From Actinomycetales bacterium (lineage in GTDB: Bacteria > Actinomycetota > Actinomycetes > Actinomycetales > Actinomycetaceae): a DNA stretch of 64,000 nucleotides. Below, one piece after another: positions 55,844 to 64,000 of this stretch. The translations under genes and the position numbers were made by a program. Under the pieces are notes generated by a model that saw only the letters and a list, made by a program, of their open reading frames with translations, was not told the origin of the DNA and searched no databases. Within the stretch, counting starts at the first letter, position 1; each line of letters begins with the position of its first letter. The stretch lies in contig JAATFD010000003.1 of the NCBI GenBank assembly GCA_015655375.1, forward strand, positions 62,001 to 126,000, read 5' to 3'.

Positions 55844-56770
55844 ATGCCCCGATACATCGGACGCAGACTCCTGCAGACCATTCCGGTCTTCTTCGGAGCC
55901 ACGTTCCTGATCTTCGCGATGGTGTACTTGATGCCCGGTGATCCTGTGGCCGCCCTCGGTGGCGACAAGGGACTCACTGCGGACGCCGAGGCTCGCATCC
56001 GCGCGGAGTACAACTTGGACAAGCCCCTGTGGCTCCAATACCTGCTTTATCTCAAGGGTGTGTTCACTCTCAATTTCGGCACGACTTTCTCCGGTCGACC
56101 AGTTGCAGAGTCCATGGCCCATGCCTTCCCGATCACGATCCGCCTGGCCCTCATGGCCATCGTCTTCGAAGCCGTCCTCGGGATCCTCGCAGGCGTCGTC
56201 GCGGGAGTCCGGCGCGGCGGGTGGTTCGACTCGACGGTGCTCGTGGCGTCATTGGTCGTCATCTCCGTGCCGACCTTTGTCATCGGCTTCGTCCTCCAGT
56301 TCCTGGTCGGCGTCAAGTGGGGCGTCCTCCCGACAACGGTCGGCTCAAATGTCACGTTCAAAGCGCTCCTGATGCCAGCTATTGTCCTGGGAGCGCAATC
56401 CCTGGCCTATGTTCTTCGACTGACGCGACAATCGGTGTCCGAGCATGTCTCCGCCGACTTTGTCCGGACAGCTCGCGCCAAGGGGCTGAGCAACAGCGCA
56501 GTGATGCAGCATCACATCTTGCGCAACTCCTTGATCCCGGTCGTCACCTTCCTCGGCGGCTACCTCGGCGCTCTGATGGGTGGCGCGATCATCACCGAGG
56601 GCATCTTCAACATCTCCGGTGTCGGCGGCACACTGTGGCAAGCGATTCTCAAGGGTGAGTCCTCGACAGTGGTCTCCTTCACGACTGTCCTCGTCCTTGT
56701 CTACATCGTCGCCAACCTGCTGGTGGACCTGCTGTACGCCGTGCTCGACCCGAGGATCCGCTATGAGTGA
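55844..56770 (+). CDS. Oligopeptide ABC permease (DppB-like)
   Basis: 308 residues: YLMPGDPVAALGG, LDKPLWLQYLLYLKGVF, and coupling loop VRTARAKGLSNSAVMQHHILRN. AAAGGA lies 7 bases ahead of ATG 55844; the frame is open 20 codons earlier. It overlaps the next permease by 8 bases. Confidence 0.92.
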   Translation: MPRYIGRRLLQTIPVFFGATFLIFAMVYLMPGDPVAALGGDKGLTADAEARIRAEYNLDKPLWLQYLLYLKGVFTLNFGTTFSGRPVAESMAHAFPITIRLALMAIVFEAVLGILAGVVAGVRRGGWFDSTVLVASLVVISVPTFVIGFVLQFLVGVKWGVLPTTVGSNVTFKALLMPAIVLGAQSLAYVLRLTRQSVSEHVSADFVRTARAKGLSNSAVMQHHILRNSLIPVVTFLGGYLGALMGGAIITEGIFNISGVGGTLWQAILKGESSTVVSFTTVLVLVYIVANLLVDLLYAVLDPRIRYE

Positions 56771-57734
56771 TTCCATCCCCTCCGCTTCCATCTCCCGCAC
56801 CCGGCGTGGTCAGACCCACTTCGTCTCCGACACCGACGAGACCGGCCTCGGCGCCGTCGACGCGGTCGCCGACGACTCCGCTCCCTCCTCCATGTGGGGC
56901 GAGGCCTGGAAGAACCTCCGGCGCCGGCCCCTCTTCTGGATCTCTGCGATCATCATCCTGCTCGCAGTGCTGATCTCCCTCTTCCCCTCCTGGTTCACCT
57001 CGGTGGACCCTGCCTACTCGGATCTGTCGAAATCCCTGAAGGGATCCGAGCCAGGTCACCCCTTGGGCTACACCCGTCAGGGCTATGACGTGTACGCCCG
57101 GATCATCTACGGGGCGCGCGCCTCCGTGTCCGTCGGCGTGCTCTCGACGATCGGCGCCGTCTTCATCGGCGGAGTCGTCGGGTCGCTGGCCGGATACCTC
57201 GGCGGATGGATTGACGCCGTGCTCTCCCGGATCACCGACATCTTCTTCGCCCTGCCGATGATGCTCGCTGCGATCGTCTTCATGCAGATGTTCAAGAACG
57301 GCCGCACCGTCATGATGGTCGTCATCATCCTCGCGGTCTTCGGATGGACGCAGATCGCGCGTATTACCCGCGGCGCGGTCATGAGCGCGAAGAACGAGGA
57401 ATTCGTGACGGCGGCCAGTGCGACCGGCGCCTCCAAATGGCGCATTCTGACCAGTCACATCCTGCCGAACTCAATGGCTCCGATCATCGTTTACTCGACG
57501 GTCGCCCTGGGCACCTTCATCGTTGCCGAGGCTTCCTTGTCGTTCATGGGCATCGGGCTCCCGTCCTCGATCGTCAGCTGGGGCGGCGACATCTCCCAGG
57601 CGCAGGCTTCGCTGCGCACCCAGCCGATGGTGCTCTTCTGCCCGGCGCTGGCTTTGGCCGTGACCGTCCTCAGCTTCATCATGATGGGCGACGCCGTGCG
57701 CGACGCCCTCGATCCGAAGGCGCGTAACAAGTGA
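56763..57734 (+). CDS. Oligopeptide ABC permease (DppC-like)
   Basis: 323 residues. A long hydrophilic N-terminus precedes AWKNLRRRPLFWISAI; the LGYTRQGYDVYARIIYGAR segment and coupling loop AASATGASKWRILTSHILPN follow. ATG 56763 lies inside the end of the previous gene (ATGAGTGA). It forms the channel with the preceding protein. Confidence 0.92.
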   Translation: MSDSIPSASISRTRRGQTHFVSDTDETGLGAVDAVADDSAPSSMWGEAWKNLRRRPLFWISAIIILLAVLISLFPSWFTSVDPAYSDLSKSLKGSEPGHPLGYTRQGYDVYARIIYGARASVSVGVLSTIGAVFIGGVVGSLAGYLGGWIDAVLSRITDIFFALPMMLAAIVFMQMFKNGRTVMMVVIILAVFGWTQIARITRGAVMSAKNEEFVTAASATGASKWRILTSHILPNSMAPIIVYSTVALGTFIVAEASLSFMGIGLPSSIVSWGGDISQAQASLRTQPMVLFCPALALAVTVLSFIMMGDAVRDALDPKARNK

Positions 57735-59638
57735 GTGACCCGATGAATCCAATCGACGATCCGCGCCGTTCGGCTGCCGATCCCTTCGGCTCCGTTCCCC
57801 CGATCGAGCCCATCCCCGAAGGCAATCCGCTCCCCGTCGGTGACGAGGTCACTCCCGGCGACGACCAGATCGAGGCCGCCGTCACTCGTGCCGTCCTCGG
57901 CGATAGCGCGGCGATCGACGCGCCCGCAAAGGCGTCCTCGACCTCGGATGACGAGGTCCACCCCGACGACTCAAACCCACTGCTGCAGATCACCAACCTC
58001 GAGGTCGACTTCACGTCCTCGACCGGGACTGTGCCCGCCGTGCGCGGCGCGAACCTGACCGTCTACCCCGGTCAGACCGTCGCGATCGTCGGCGAGTCCG
58101 GATCCGGGAAGTCGACGACCGCCTCCGCCATCATTGGGCTGCTGCCCGGCACGGGCCGCGTCACCGGCGGCACGATCGAATTCGACGGACGCGACATCAC
58201 CCACCTGAGCACCAAGCAGTGGGTCGACCTGCGCGGCTCCGGAATCGGCCTCGTTCCTCAGGATCCGATGACGAACCTCAACCCGGTCCACCGCATCGGG
58301 ACGCAGGTCAAGGAGGCGTTGACCGCGAACCATGTGGTTCCCCGCTCCGAGGTCGGAGCCCGTGTCGCGACCCTGCTGGAGGAGGCCGGACTGCCCGACG
58401 CGGAACGTCGCGCCAAGCAGTACCCGCATGAGTTCTCCGGCGGCATGCGCCAACGCGTCCTCATCGCCATCGGGCTGGCCGCCAAGCCAAAGCTCCTGAT
58501 CGCCGACGAGCCGACCTCCGCCCTGGACGTGACGGTCCAGCGCCGGATCCTCGACCACCTCCAGGAGATGACGAGTGAACTCGGCACGGCCGTCCTCTTC
58601 ATCACCCACGACCTCGGTCTGGCCGCCGAGCGTGCCGAGCAGCTGGTCGTCATGCACCGCGGACGCATCGTCGAATCGGGGCCGGCCCTCGAGATTCTCC
58701 AGCACCCGCAGCACCCCTACACGAAGAGGCTCGTCTCAGCGGCGCCTTCGTTGGCGTCTGCCCGGATCGAATCCGCTCACGCGCGTGGCATCGAGGTGAC
58801 CTCCGAGGAACTGACCGGGGCCGGAATGGGCGCGGTCGCCAAGGAGGACATCGTCCGGGTCGAGCATCTGACGAAGGAGTTCGACGTCCGCGGTTCCTCG
58901 GGTGCGGCCTCGAAACTGCTGGCCGTCGACGACGTCAGCTTCGGGCTGCGCACCGGAACCACTCTGGCGGTCGTCGGGGAGTCGGGGTCGGGCAAGTCGA
59001 CCGTGGCCAACATGATCCTCCACCTGCTCCAGCCGACCTCGGGGTCGGTGTTCTTCAAGGGGCAGGACACCGCACAGATGTCCTCCAAGGAGCTGTTCGC
59101 ACTGCGCCGCAAGCTCCAGGTCGTCTTCCAGAACCCGTACGGATCGCTGGACCCGATGTACTCGATCTTCCGGATCATCGAGGAGCCGCTGCGCGTCCAC
59201 GGCATCGGGTCGAAGAAGGAACGCGTCGCGCGGGTCCAAGAGCTGCTCGACCTCGTGGCGCTGCCACGGTCGGCGATGCGGCGCTACCCGAACGAGCTGT
59301 CCGGCGGGCAGAGGCAGCGCGTGGCAGTCGCCCGGGCGCTGGCGCTGAACCCGGAGGTCGTCGTCCTCGATGAGGCCGTCTCCGCGCTCGACGTGCTGGT
59401 GCAGAACCAGATCCTCCACCTGCTCAACGACCTGCAGTCCCAGCTGGAGTTGTCGTATCTGTTCATCACCCACGATCTGGCGGTCGTCCGTCAGATCGCC
59501 GACGACGTGGTGGTCATGGAGCACGGCCGGCTCGTCGAATCGGGCACGTCGGACGAGTTGTTCGACCACCCGGTCCAGGACTACACGCGCGAGCTGATCG
59601 ACGCGGTGCCGGGACGGAACATCCAGCTGAACCTCTGA
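57731..59638 (+). CDS. Fused double ATPase of the oligopeptide importer (DppD-DppF)
   Basis: 635 residues with two complete ATPase domains. Domain 1 (about 75-340): GESGSGKS, FSGGMRQRV, LLIADEPTSALD, ITHD. Domain 2 (about 375-630): GESGSGKS, LSGGQRQRVA, VVVLDEAVSALD (DEA instead of the usual DEP), ITHD. An acidic ~75-residue N-terminal extension precedes domain 1. GTG start overlaps the permease stop as GTGA. In contrast, the importer at 4.4-11.9 kb uses two separate ATPase genes. Confidence 0.93.
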   Translation: MSDPMNPIDDPRRSAADPFGSVPPIEPIPEGNPLPVGDEVTPGDDQIEAAVTRAVLGDSAAIDAPAKASSTSDDEVHPDDSNPLLQITNLEVDFTSSTGTVPAVRGANLTVYPGQTVAIVGESGSGKSTTASAIIGLLPGTGRVTGGTIEFDGRDITHLSTKQWVDLRGSGIGLVPQDPMTNLNPVHRIGTQVKEALTANHVVPRSEVGARVATLLEEAGLPDAERRAKQYPHEFSGGMRQRVLIAIGLAAKPKLLIADEPTSALDVTVQRRILDHLQEMTSELGTAVLFITHDLGLAAERAEQLVVMHRGRIVESGPALEILQHPQHPYTKRLVSAAPSLASARIESAHARGIEVTSEELTGAGMGAVAKEDIVRVEHLTKEFDVRGSSGAASKLLAVDDVSFGLRTGTTLAVVGESGSGKSTVANMILHLLQPTSGSVFFKGQDTAQMSSKELFALRRKLQVVFQNPYGSLDPMYSIFRIIEEPLRVHGIGSKKERVARVQELLDLVALPRSAMRRYPNELSGGQRQRVAVARALALNPEVVVLDEAVSALDVLVQNQILHLLNDLQSQLELSYLFITHDLAVVRQIADDVVVMEHGRLVESGTSDELFDHPVQDYTRELIDAVPGRNIQLNL

Positions 59639-59799
59639 CACGGCGGCTGGTTGTGGGCGTCGGTTGCCTGATACGCCGACCAGGCGCCGCCTGCGTGGAC
59701 CGTCGAGGAGCGCGCACGAATGACGCGTGACAGCGTGGGGTACCGCACGACAACGTACAGTGGTGGAGTTGGCCCGTTCTTGACCCGGAGGACACACCC

Positions 59800-62700
59800 G
59801 TGACATCTCGGCACGACACCTCGACCTTCATCCCCCGTCATGTCGGTATCACCTCGAAACAGGATTTGAGCAGGGCCTTCTCTGTCTTCGCCTCGGACAA
59901 CACCACCCCGCTCGCGGACCCGGCGTCCACGCCCACGACTCCGGTGTCCACCGCGCCGATCACCTCGCTCGAGACCCTCGTGGACGCCGCGCTGCCCACC
60001 TCGATTCGCGAGGGCGCCCCTACCGGCGCCACGGACCCCACGAGTGTCACAGACATCGCCACTCCACTGACCGCTGAGGACCTGCTCCCGGGGCTTCCCG
60101 CCTCTGCCGACGAAGCCGAGGTTCTCGCCGAATTGCGAGCCCTGGCCGACCGCAACGTGCCGATGCGCCAGATGATCGGCCAGGGCTTCTCCGACACGAT
60201 CACTCCGGCCGTCCTGCGCCGCAATATCCTCGAGAATCCAGCGTGGTACACGGCCTACACCCCCTACCAGCCGGAGATCTCCCAGGGCCGGCTCGAGGCC
60301 CTCATGGTCTTCCAGACCGTCATCGCCGACCTGACCGGTCTGCCGATCGCCAACGCCTCGTTGCTCGACGAGTCCTCCGCCGCCGCCGAGGCCATGCTCC
60401 TCATGCGACGAGCCAACCGCGCGGCCACCCAGACGGGCTCCGCCGCTCCCGTCCTCGTCGACACCGACGTCTTCCCCCAGACCCTGGCCGTCCTGCGGGG
60501 TCGCGCCCGCGCCGCCGACATCGACCTCGTCGAGGCTGACCTCTCCCAGGGCCTGCCGACGGACCTGCCCGACGGCCCGATCACGGGAATCATCGTCCAG
60601 CAAGCCGGCGACTCGGGCGCCGTGCGCGACTGGACGCCGACGATCGCCGCAGCGAAGGCCCGCGACGGCCTCGTCACCGTCATCGCGGACCTGCTCTCCC
60701 TGACGCTGCTCACACCGCCCGGCGAGGTCGGCGCCGACATCTCGGTCGGGTCATCCCAACGCTTCGGAGTCCCCCTGTTCTTCGGCGGACCCCACGCTGC
60801 TTTCATGGCCGTCACCGAGTCGCTGACCCGCCAGCTGCCCGGCCGTCTGGTGGGAATCTCGCACGACGACGCTGGCGCGCCCGCGTACCGCCTCGCCCTC
60901 CAGACCCGCGAGCAGCACATCCGCCGCGAGCGCGCGACCTCGAACATCTGCACGGCCCAGGCGTTACTGGCCATCATCGCGGGCATGTATGCCGTCCACC
61001 ATGGGCCCGATGGCCTGCGCGCGATCGCCGAACGCACCCACGCACACGCCGCGCGCCTGGCCGACACCCTGGCCGATGCAGGGATCGCCCCCGTCGCCGA
61101 TCACTTCTTCGACACCGTGCGCGTGATCCTGGCTGACGAAGCCGCCGCCAACGAGGCCGTCACTGCGGCCGAACGCTCCGGCATCAACATCCGTCGCGTC
61201 GACGCCCGGACGGTCTCGGCCTCGACCGATGAGACGACGACCGGTGCCGACATCAATGCAGTTCTGGCGGCCTTCGGAATCATCGGCGCCTCGGCGGAGG
61301 ATGATGCCTCCGCTGACACTGCCTCCGCCATCTCCACCGTCGACGAGGCCATCCCGGCCCCGGATCACGTCGCCACGGACCACCTCCCCGCCTCACTGCG
61401 TCGCACCTCCGGATACCTCACCCATCCCGTCTTCCACGGCCACCGCTCGGAGACCTCGCTGATGCGCTACCTCCGGCGCCTCTCCGATCGCGATCTGGCG
61501 CTGGACCGCACGATGATCCCGCTCGGTTCGTGCACGATGAAGCTCAACGCCGCCGTCGAGATGGAGGCGATCAGCTGGCCCGGATTCGCAGGCATCCACC
61601 CATTCGCCCCAGCCTCGCAGACGCAGGGCTGGCGAGCGCTGATCGCGGACCTCGAGCACTGGCTCGCCGAGATCTCCGGCTATGACGCCGTCACGCTCCA
61701 ACCCAACGGCGGCTCCCAGGGCGAGTACACCGGCCTCCAAGCGATCCGCCTCCACCACCTTGCCGCCGGGCACCCCGAGCGCCGCATCTGCCTGATCCCC
61801 GCGAGCGCACATGGGACGAACGCCGCCTCCGCCGCTCTCGCCGGCCTCGAGGTCGTCAATGTCGCCACCGCCGAGGACGGCACAATCGACCTCAGTGACC
61901 TGCACGCGAAGCTTGATGAACACCGTGACGCCATCGCCGCGATCATGATCACCTACCCCTCGACGCACGGGGTTTTCGAGGCCCAGGTCGGCGAGGTCTG
62001 CGCCCTCGTCCACGACGCGGGTGGCCAGGTCTACATCGACGGCGCGAACCTCAATGCCCTGGTCGGTCTGGCCCGGCCCGGCCGCTTCGGCGGCGACGTC
62101 AGCCACCTCAACCTGCACAAGACCTTCTGCATCCCCCACGGCGGCGGTGGTCCGGGCGTCGGCCCCGTCGCGGTCGCCGCGCACCTGACGCGGTTCCTGC
62201 CCGGTGCGCAGTCCGTCGACGCGCTCCACACCGAGGACGCAGCCGAGGACCAGGACGGCGTGGCCCGCACCGGCTCGCCCGTCGCGGCCACGACCTTCGG
62301 CTCAGCCGGAGTCCTGCCGATCTCCTGGGCCTACATCCGGTTGATGGGAGCCTCCGGCCTGCGCCGAGCGACACAGGGCGCGGTCCTCAACGCGAACCAC
62401 CTGGCCCGCCGACTGAGCGCCGATTTCCCGATCCTCTACACGGGTCCCGGCGGGCTGGTCGCCCACGAGTGCCTCCTCGATCTGCGCGAACTCACCCACG
62501 AATCCGGCGTCACCGCCGAGGACGTCGCCAAGCGCCTCATCGACTTCGGCTTCCACGCCCCGACGCTCGCATTCCCGGTCCCCGGCACCTTGATGGTCGA
62601 ACCGACAGAATCGGAGGACCTGGCCGAGCTCGATCGTTTCGTCACGGCAATGCACACGATCCGCGGGGAGATCCAGGAGGTCATCGACGGGACCGTGGCG

Positions 62701-62910
62701 GCGGAGGACTCGCTCCTCCACCATGCCCCGCACACTGCCACGGCCCTCGTTTCGTCACAGTGGGACCGGGCCTACACGCGCGAACAGGCCGCCTATCCCG
62801 TCGCGGATCTTCGCGTCGACAAGTACTTCCCGCCGGTGGGACGCATCGACGGGGCCTGGGGCGACCGGCACTTGATCGCCACACTGCCCGAGGAGGACCA
62901 AGACAGATGA
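59800..62910 (+). CDS. gcvP: Glycine dehydrogenase (decarboxylating), P protein
   Basis: 1036 residues, longer than the usual ~950. FIPRHVG near the N-terminus, the PLP lysine in [18 protein letters not shown] and [18 protein letters not shown] near the C-terminus are definitive. Extra length comes from a Thr/Pro/Asp-rich insert near the N-terminus (about 30-90) and an Ala/Asp-rich linker (about 505-530). GTG start has CCGGAGG at 9 bases; TACAGT at 59756-59761 may be the -10 box. It decarboxylates glycine for the glycine cleavage system and overlaps gcvT as ATGA. Confidence 0.95.
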   Translation: MTSRHDTSTFIPRHVGITSKQDLSRAFSVFASDNTTPLADPASTPTTPVSTAPITSLETLVDAALPTSIREGAPTGATDPTSVTDIATPLTAEDLLPGLPASADEAEVLAELRALADRNVPMRQMIGQGFSDTITPAVLRRNILENPAWYTAYTPYQPEISQGRLEALMVFQTVIADLTGLPIANASLLDESSAAAEAMLLMRRANRAATQTGSAAPVLVDTDVFPQTLAVLRGRARAADIDLVEADLSQGLPTDLPDGPITGIIVQQAGDSGAVRDWTPTIAAAKARDGLVTVIADLLSLTLLTPPGEVGADISVGSSQRFGVPLFFGGPHAAFMAVTESLTRQLPGRLVGISHDDAGAPAYRLALQTREQHIRRERATSNICTAQALLAIIAGMYAVHHGPDGLRAIAERTHAHAARLADTLADAGIAPVADHFFDTVRVILADEAAANEAVTAAERSGINIRRVDARTVSASTDETTTGADINAVLAAFGIIGASAEDDASADTASAISTVDEAIPAPDHVATDHLPASLRRTSGYLTHPVFHGHRSETSLMRYLRRLSDRDLALDRTMIPLGSCTMKLNAAVEMEAISWPGFAGIHPFAPASQTQGWRALIADLEHWLAEISGYDAVTLQPNGGSQGEYTGLQAIRLHHLAAGHPERRICLIPASAHGTNAASAALAGLEVVNVATAEDGTIDLSDLHAKLDEHRDAIAAIMITYPSTHGVFEAQVGEVCALVHDAGGQVYIDGANLNALVGLARPGRFGGDVSHLNLHKTFCIPHGGGGPGVGPVAVAAHLTRFLPGAQSVDALHTEDAAEDQDGVARTGSPVAATTFGSAGVLPISWAYIRLMGASGLRRATQGAVLNANHLARRLSADFPILYTGPGGLVAHECLLDLRELTHESGVTAEDVAKRLIDFGFHAPTLAFPVPGTLMVEPTESEDLAELDRFVTAMHTIRGEIQEVIDGTVAAEDSLLHHAPHTATALVSSQWDRAYTREQAAYPVADLRVDKYFPPVGRIDGAWGDRHLIATLPEEDQDR

Positions 62911-64000
62911 GGACATCCGAACCCGCATCGCAGGAGCTCCACTCCCCGTTGGAGGAGCGTCACGCCGCACTGGGAGCAACCTTCACCGACTTCGCCGGAT
63001 GGCAGATGCCCCTGCAGTATTCCTCCGCACTGGCCGAGCACCGTGCGGTGCGCGAGGCCGCGGGGATCTTCGACCTCTCTCACATGGGCGAGGTCCGCCT
63101 CGAGGGCACCGAAGCCGTCGAACTGCTCAACTCCACATTCGTCGGCGACTTCTCACGAATGCGCGTCGGCAAGGCGAAATACACGCTCCTGTGCAACGAC
63201 CAGGGCGGCATCGTCGACGACCTGATCGTCTACCGCATCTGTGAGACCGAGTTCCTCGTCGTGCCCAACGCGGCCAACGTCGGCACCGTCGTCTCCATCC
63301 TCGTCGCCGGAGCCGAGGGGCTTGAGGTCGAGATCGAGGACCGCACGACGAACACCGCACTGATCGCCGTCCAGGGACCGCGCGCACAGGAGATCCTCCT
63401 CGAGGCCCTCCGACGGGGAACCCTCGACGAGGAGATCCCCGCCACCGAGGAAGCCGACGCCGTGCGCGAGCTGCGCTACTACGCGGAAGTCCCGTTGGAG
63501 ATCGGCGGGGTTCCCGCCACCGTCGCCCGCACGGGCTACACCGGCGAGGACGGCTTCGAGCTGTTCGTGGCCTGGGGCGATGCGACCCGCCTGTGGAACC
63601 TGCTCATACGGGTCGGCACGCCGCTCGGACTGGTGCCCGCCGGTCTCGGCGCCCGCGATTCACTGCGTCTGGAGGCCGCAATGCCCTTGTGCGGCCACGA
63701 ACTGAGCCCGGAGACGACGCCCTTCGAGGTCGGCTCCGGCCGGGTCGTGGCACTGGACAAGTCCCAGGACTTCCCGGGGCGAACGGCGCTTGAACGCGCG
63801 GCGTTGGCCCACCCGGGAGTCGTCCTCGTCGGCCTGTCTGCCGACACGCGTCGGGCGATGCGCGCCGAGTGTGAGGTCCTCTCCGCTCCTGCGCTGTCAG
63901 GCGGGGAAGCTCGCCACGTCGGCGTCGTCACCTCCGGGTTGTTCAGCCCCACACTCGGCCACGCAATCGCCTTGGCGCGCGTCGAGATCGGGGTCGCCGG
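62907..64000 (+). CDS. gcvT: Aminomethyltransferase (T protein) of glycine cleavage, partial
   Basis: The first 364 codons are present; the gene runs off the right edge. [59 protein letters not shown] and [18 protein letters not shown] are GcvT signatures, including the folate-binding region. It transfers the methylene unit to tetrahydrofolate. ATG overlaps the gcvP stop by 4 bases, so they are co-translated. gcvH is expected downstream. Confidence 0.95.
   Translation, partial: MRTSEPASQELHSPLEERHAALGATFTDFAGWQMPLQYSSALAEHRAVREAAGIFDLSHMGEVRLEGTEAVELLNSTFVGDFSRMRVGKAKYTLLCNDQGGIVDDLIVYRICETEFLVVPNAANVGTVVSILVAGAEGLEVEIEDRTTNTALIAVQGPRAQEILLEALRRGTLDEEIPATEEADAVRELRYYAEVPLEIGGVPATVARTGYTGEDGFELFVAWGDATRLWNLLIRVGTPLGLVPAGLGARDSLRLEAAMPLCGHELSPETTPFEVGSGRVVALDKSQDFPGRTALERAALAHPGVVLVGLSADTRRAMRAECEVLSAPALSGGEARHVGVVTSGLFSPTLGHAIALARVEIGVA

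Noticed and set aside
59639-59799. Glycine riboswitch ahead of gcvP
   Set aside because: The gap is only 161 bases and shows neither of the conserved glycine aptamer cores.

Overview
The window is high-GC, densely coded DNA with many 4-base ATGA or GTGA gene overlaps, actinobacterial-type transporters, an NlpC/P60 hydrolase with a long coiled coil, and a cydABDC oxidase operon. This fits a host- or gut-associated actinobacterium. Actinomycetaceae (Actinomyces/Schaalia type) is my best guess from gene content alone, and no marker gene proves it. There is no phage, insertion sequence or CRISPR array. Three tRNA genes are present: Arg-ACG, Ser-GCU and Ser-UGA.

Layout. 1-2.4 kb: L-arabinose genes araD and araA after the tail of another gene. 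3-4.2 kb: a Bcr/CflA-type drug exporter behind a perfect 14-base palindrome. 4.4-11.9 kb (minus): a translationally coupled operon of amidohydrolase, a complete oligopeptide-type ABC importer and a class V aminotransferase. 12.3 kb: tRNA-Arg. 12.5-17.7 kb (minus): an unusual operon of ABC ATPase, unfamiliar polytopic permease, YtcJ-type amidohydrolase and PfkB sugar kinase. 17.9-19.4 kb: NlpC/P60 cell-wall hydrolase. 19.5-20.3 kb: a DUF2000-like gene facing a truncated Lrp gene. 20.5-28.4 kb (minus): LysR regulator, FMN reductase, cydA, cydB, a small membrane protein, cydD and cydC. 28.5-30.3 kb: a broken ORF, then a C69 dipeptidase. 30.5-30.9 kb: two tRNA-Ser genes and their terminator. 31-32.1 kb: quinone oxidoreductase. 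32.1-36.9 kb (minus): AGE-family sugar isomerase, C26 gamma-glutamyl hydrolase and a glutamate-type ABC importer with no ATPase gene. 37.1-40.6 kb: phosphoglucomutase, MFS protein, DUF4342 protein.

40.7-52.1 kb is an L-rhamnose locus: rhaD, rhaB, rhaI, an MFS transporter and the mutarotase rhaM on the minus strand, then an alpha-L-rhamnosidase and a second MFS transporter, then a LacI-family regulator. The most notable observation is here. The rhaM / paired operator / lacI junction occurs twice. The left copy has intact rhaM and a shredded lacI start; the right copy has a deleted rhaM with a stop codon and intact lacI. Both keep two LacI-type operators with centres exactly 33 bp apart. The rhamnosidase-MFS pair lies between them and can be read from the right-hand operator region through the rhaM remnant, which suggests a duplicated promoter captured for a glycosidase/transporter module.

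52.2-64 kb: an App1-like phosphatase, a second oligopeptide ABC importer (binding protein, strong hairpin, two permeases, one fused double ATPase), then gcvP and the start of gcvT.

Together the genes suggest an organism that takes L-arabinose and L-rhamnose from plant-type glycans or glycosides, imports peptides and amino acids, ferments or respires at low oxygen with cytochrome bd, and cleaves glycine.
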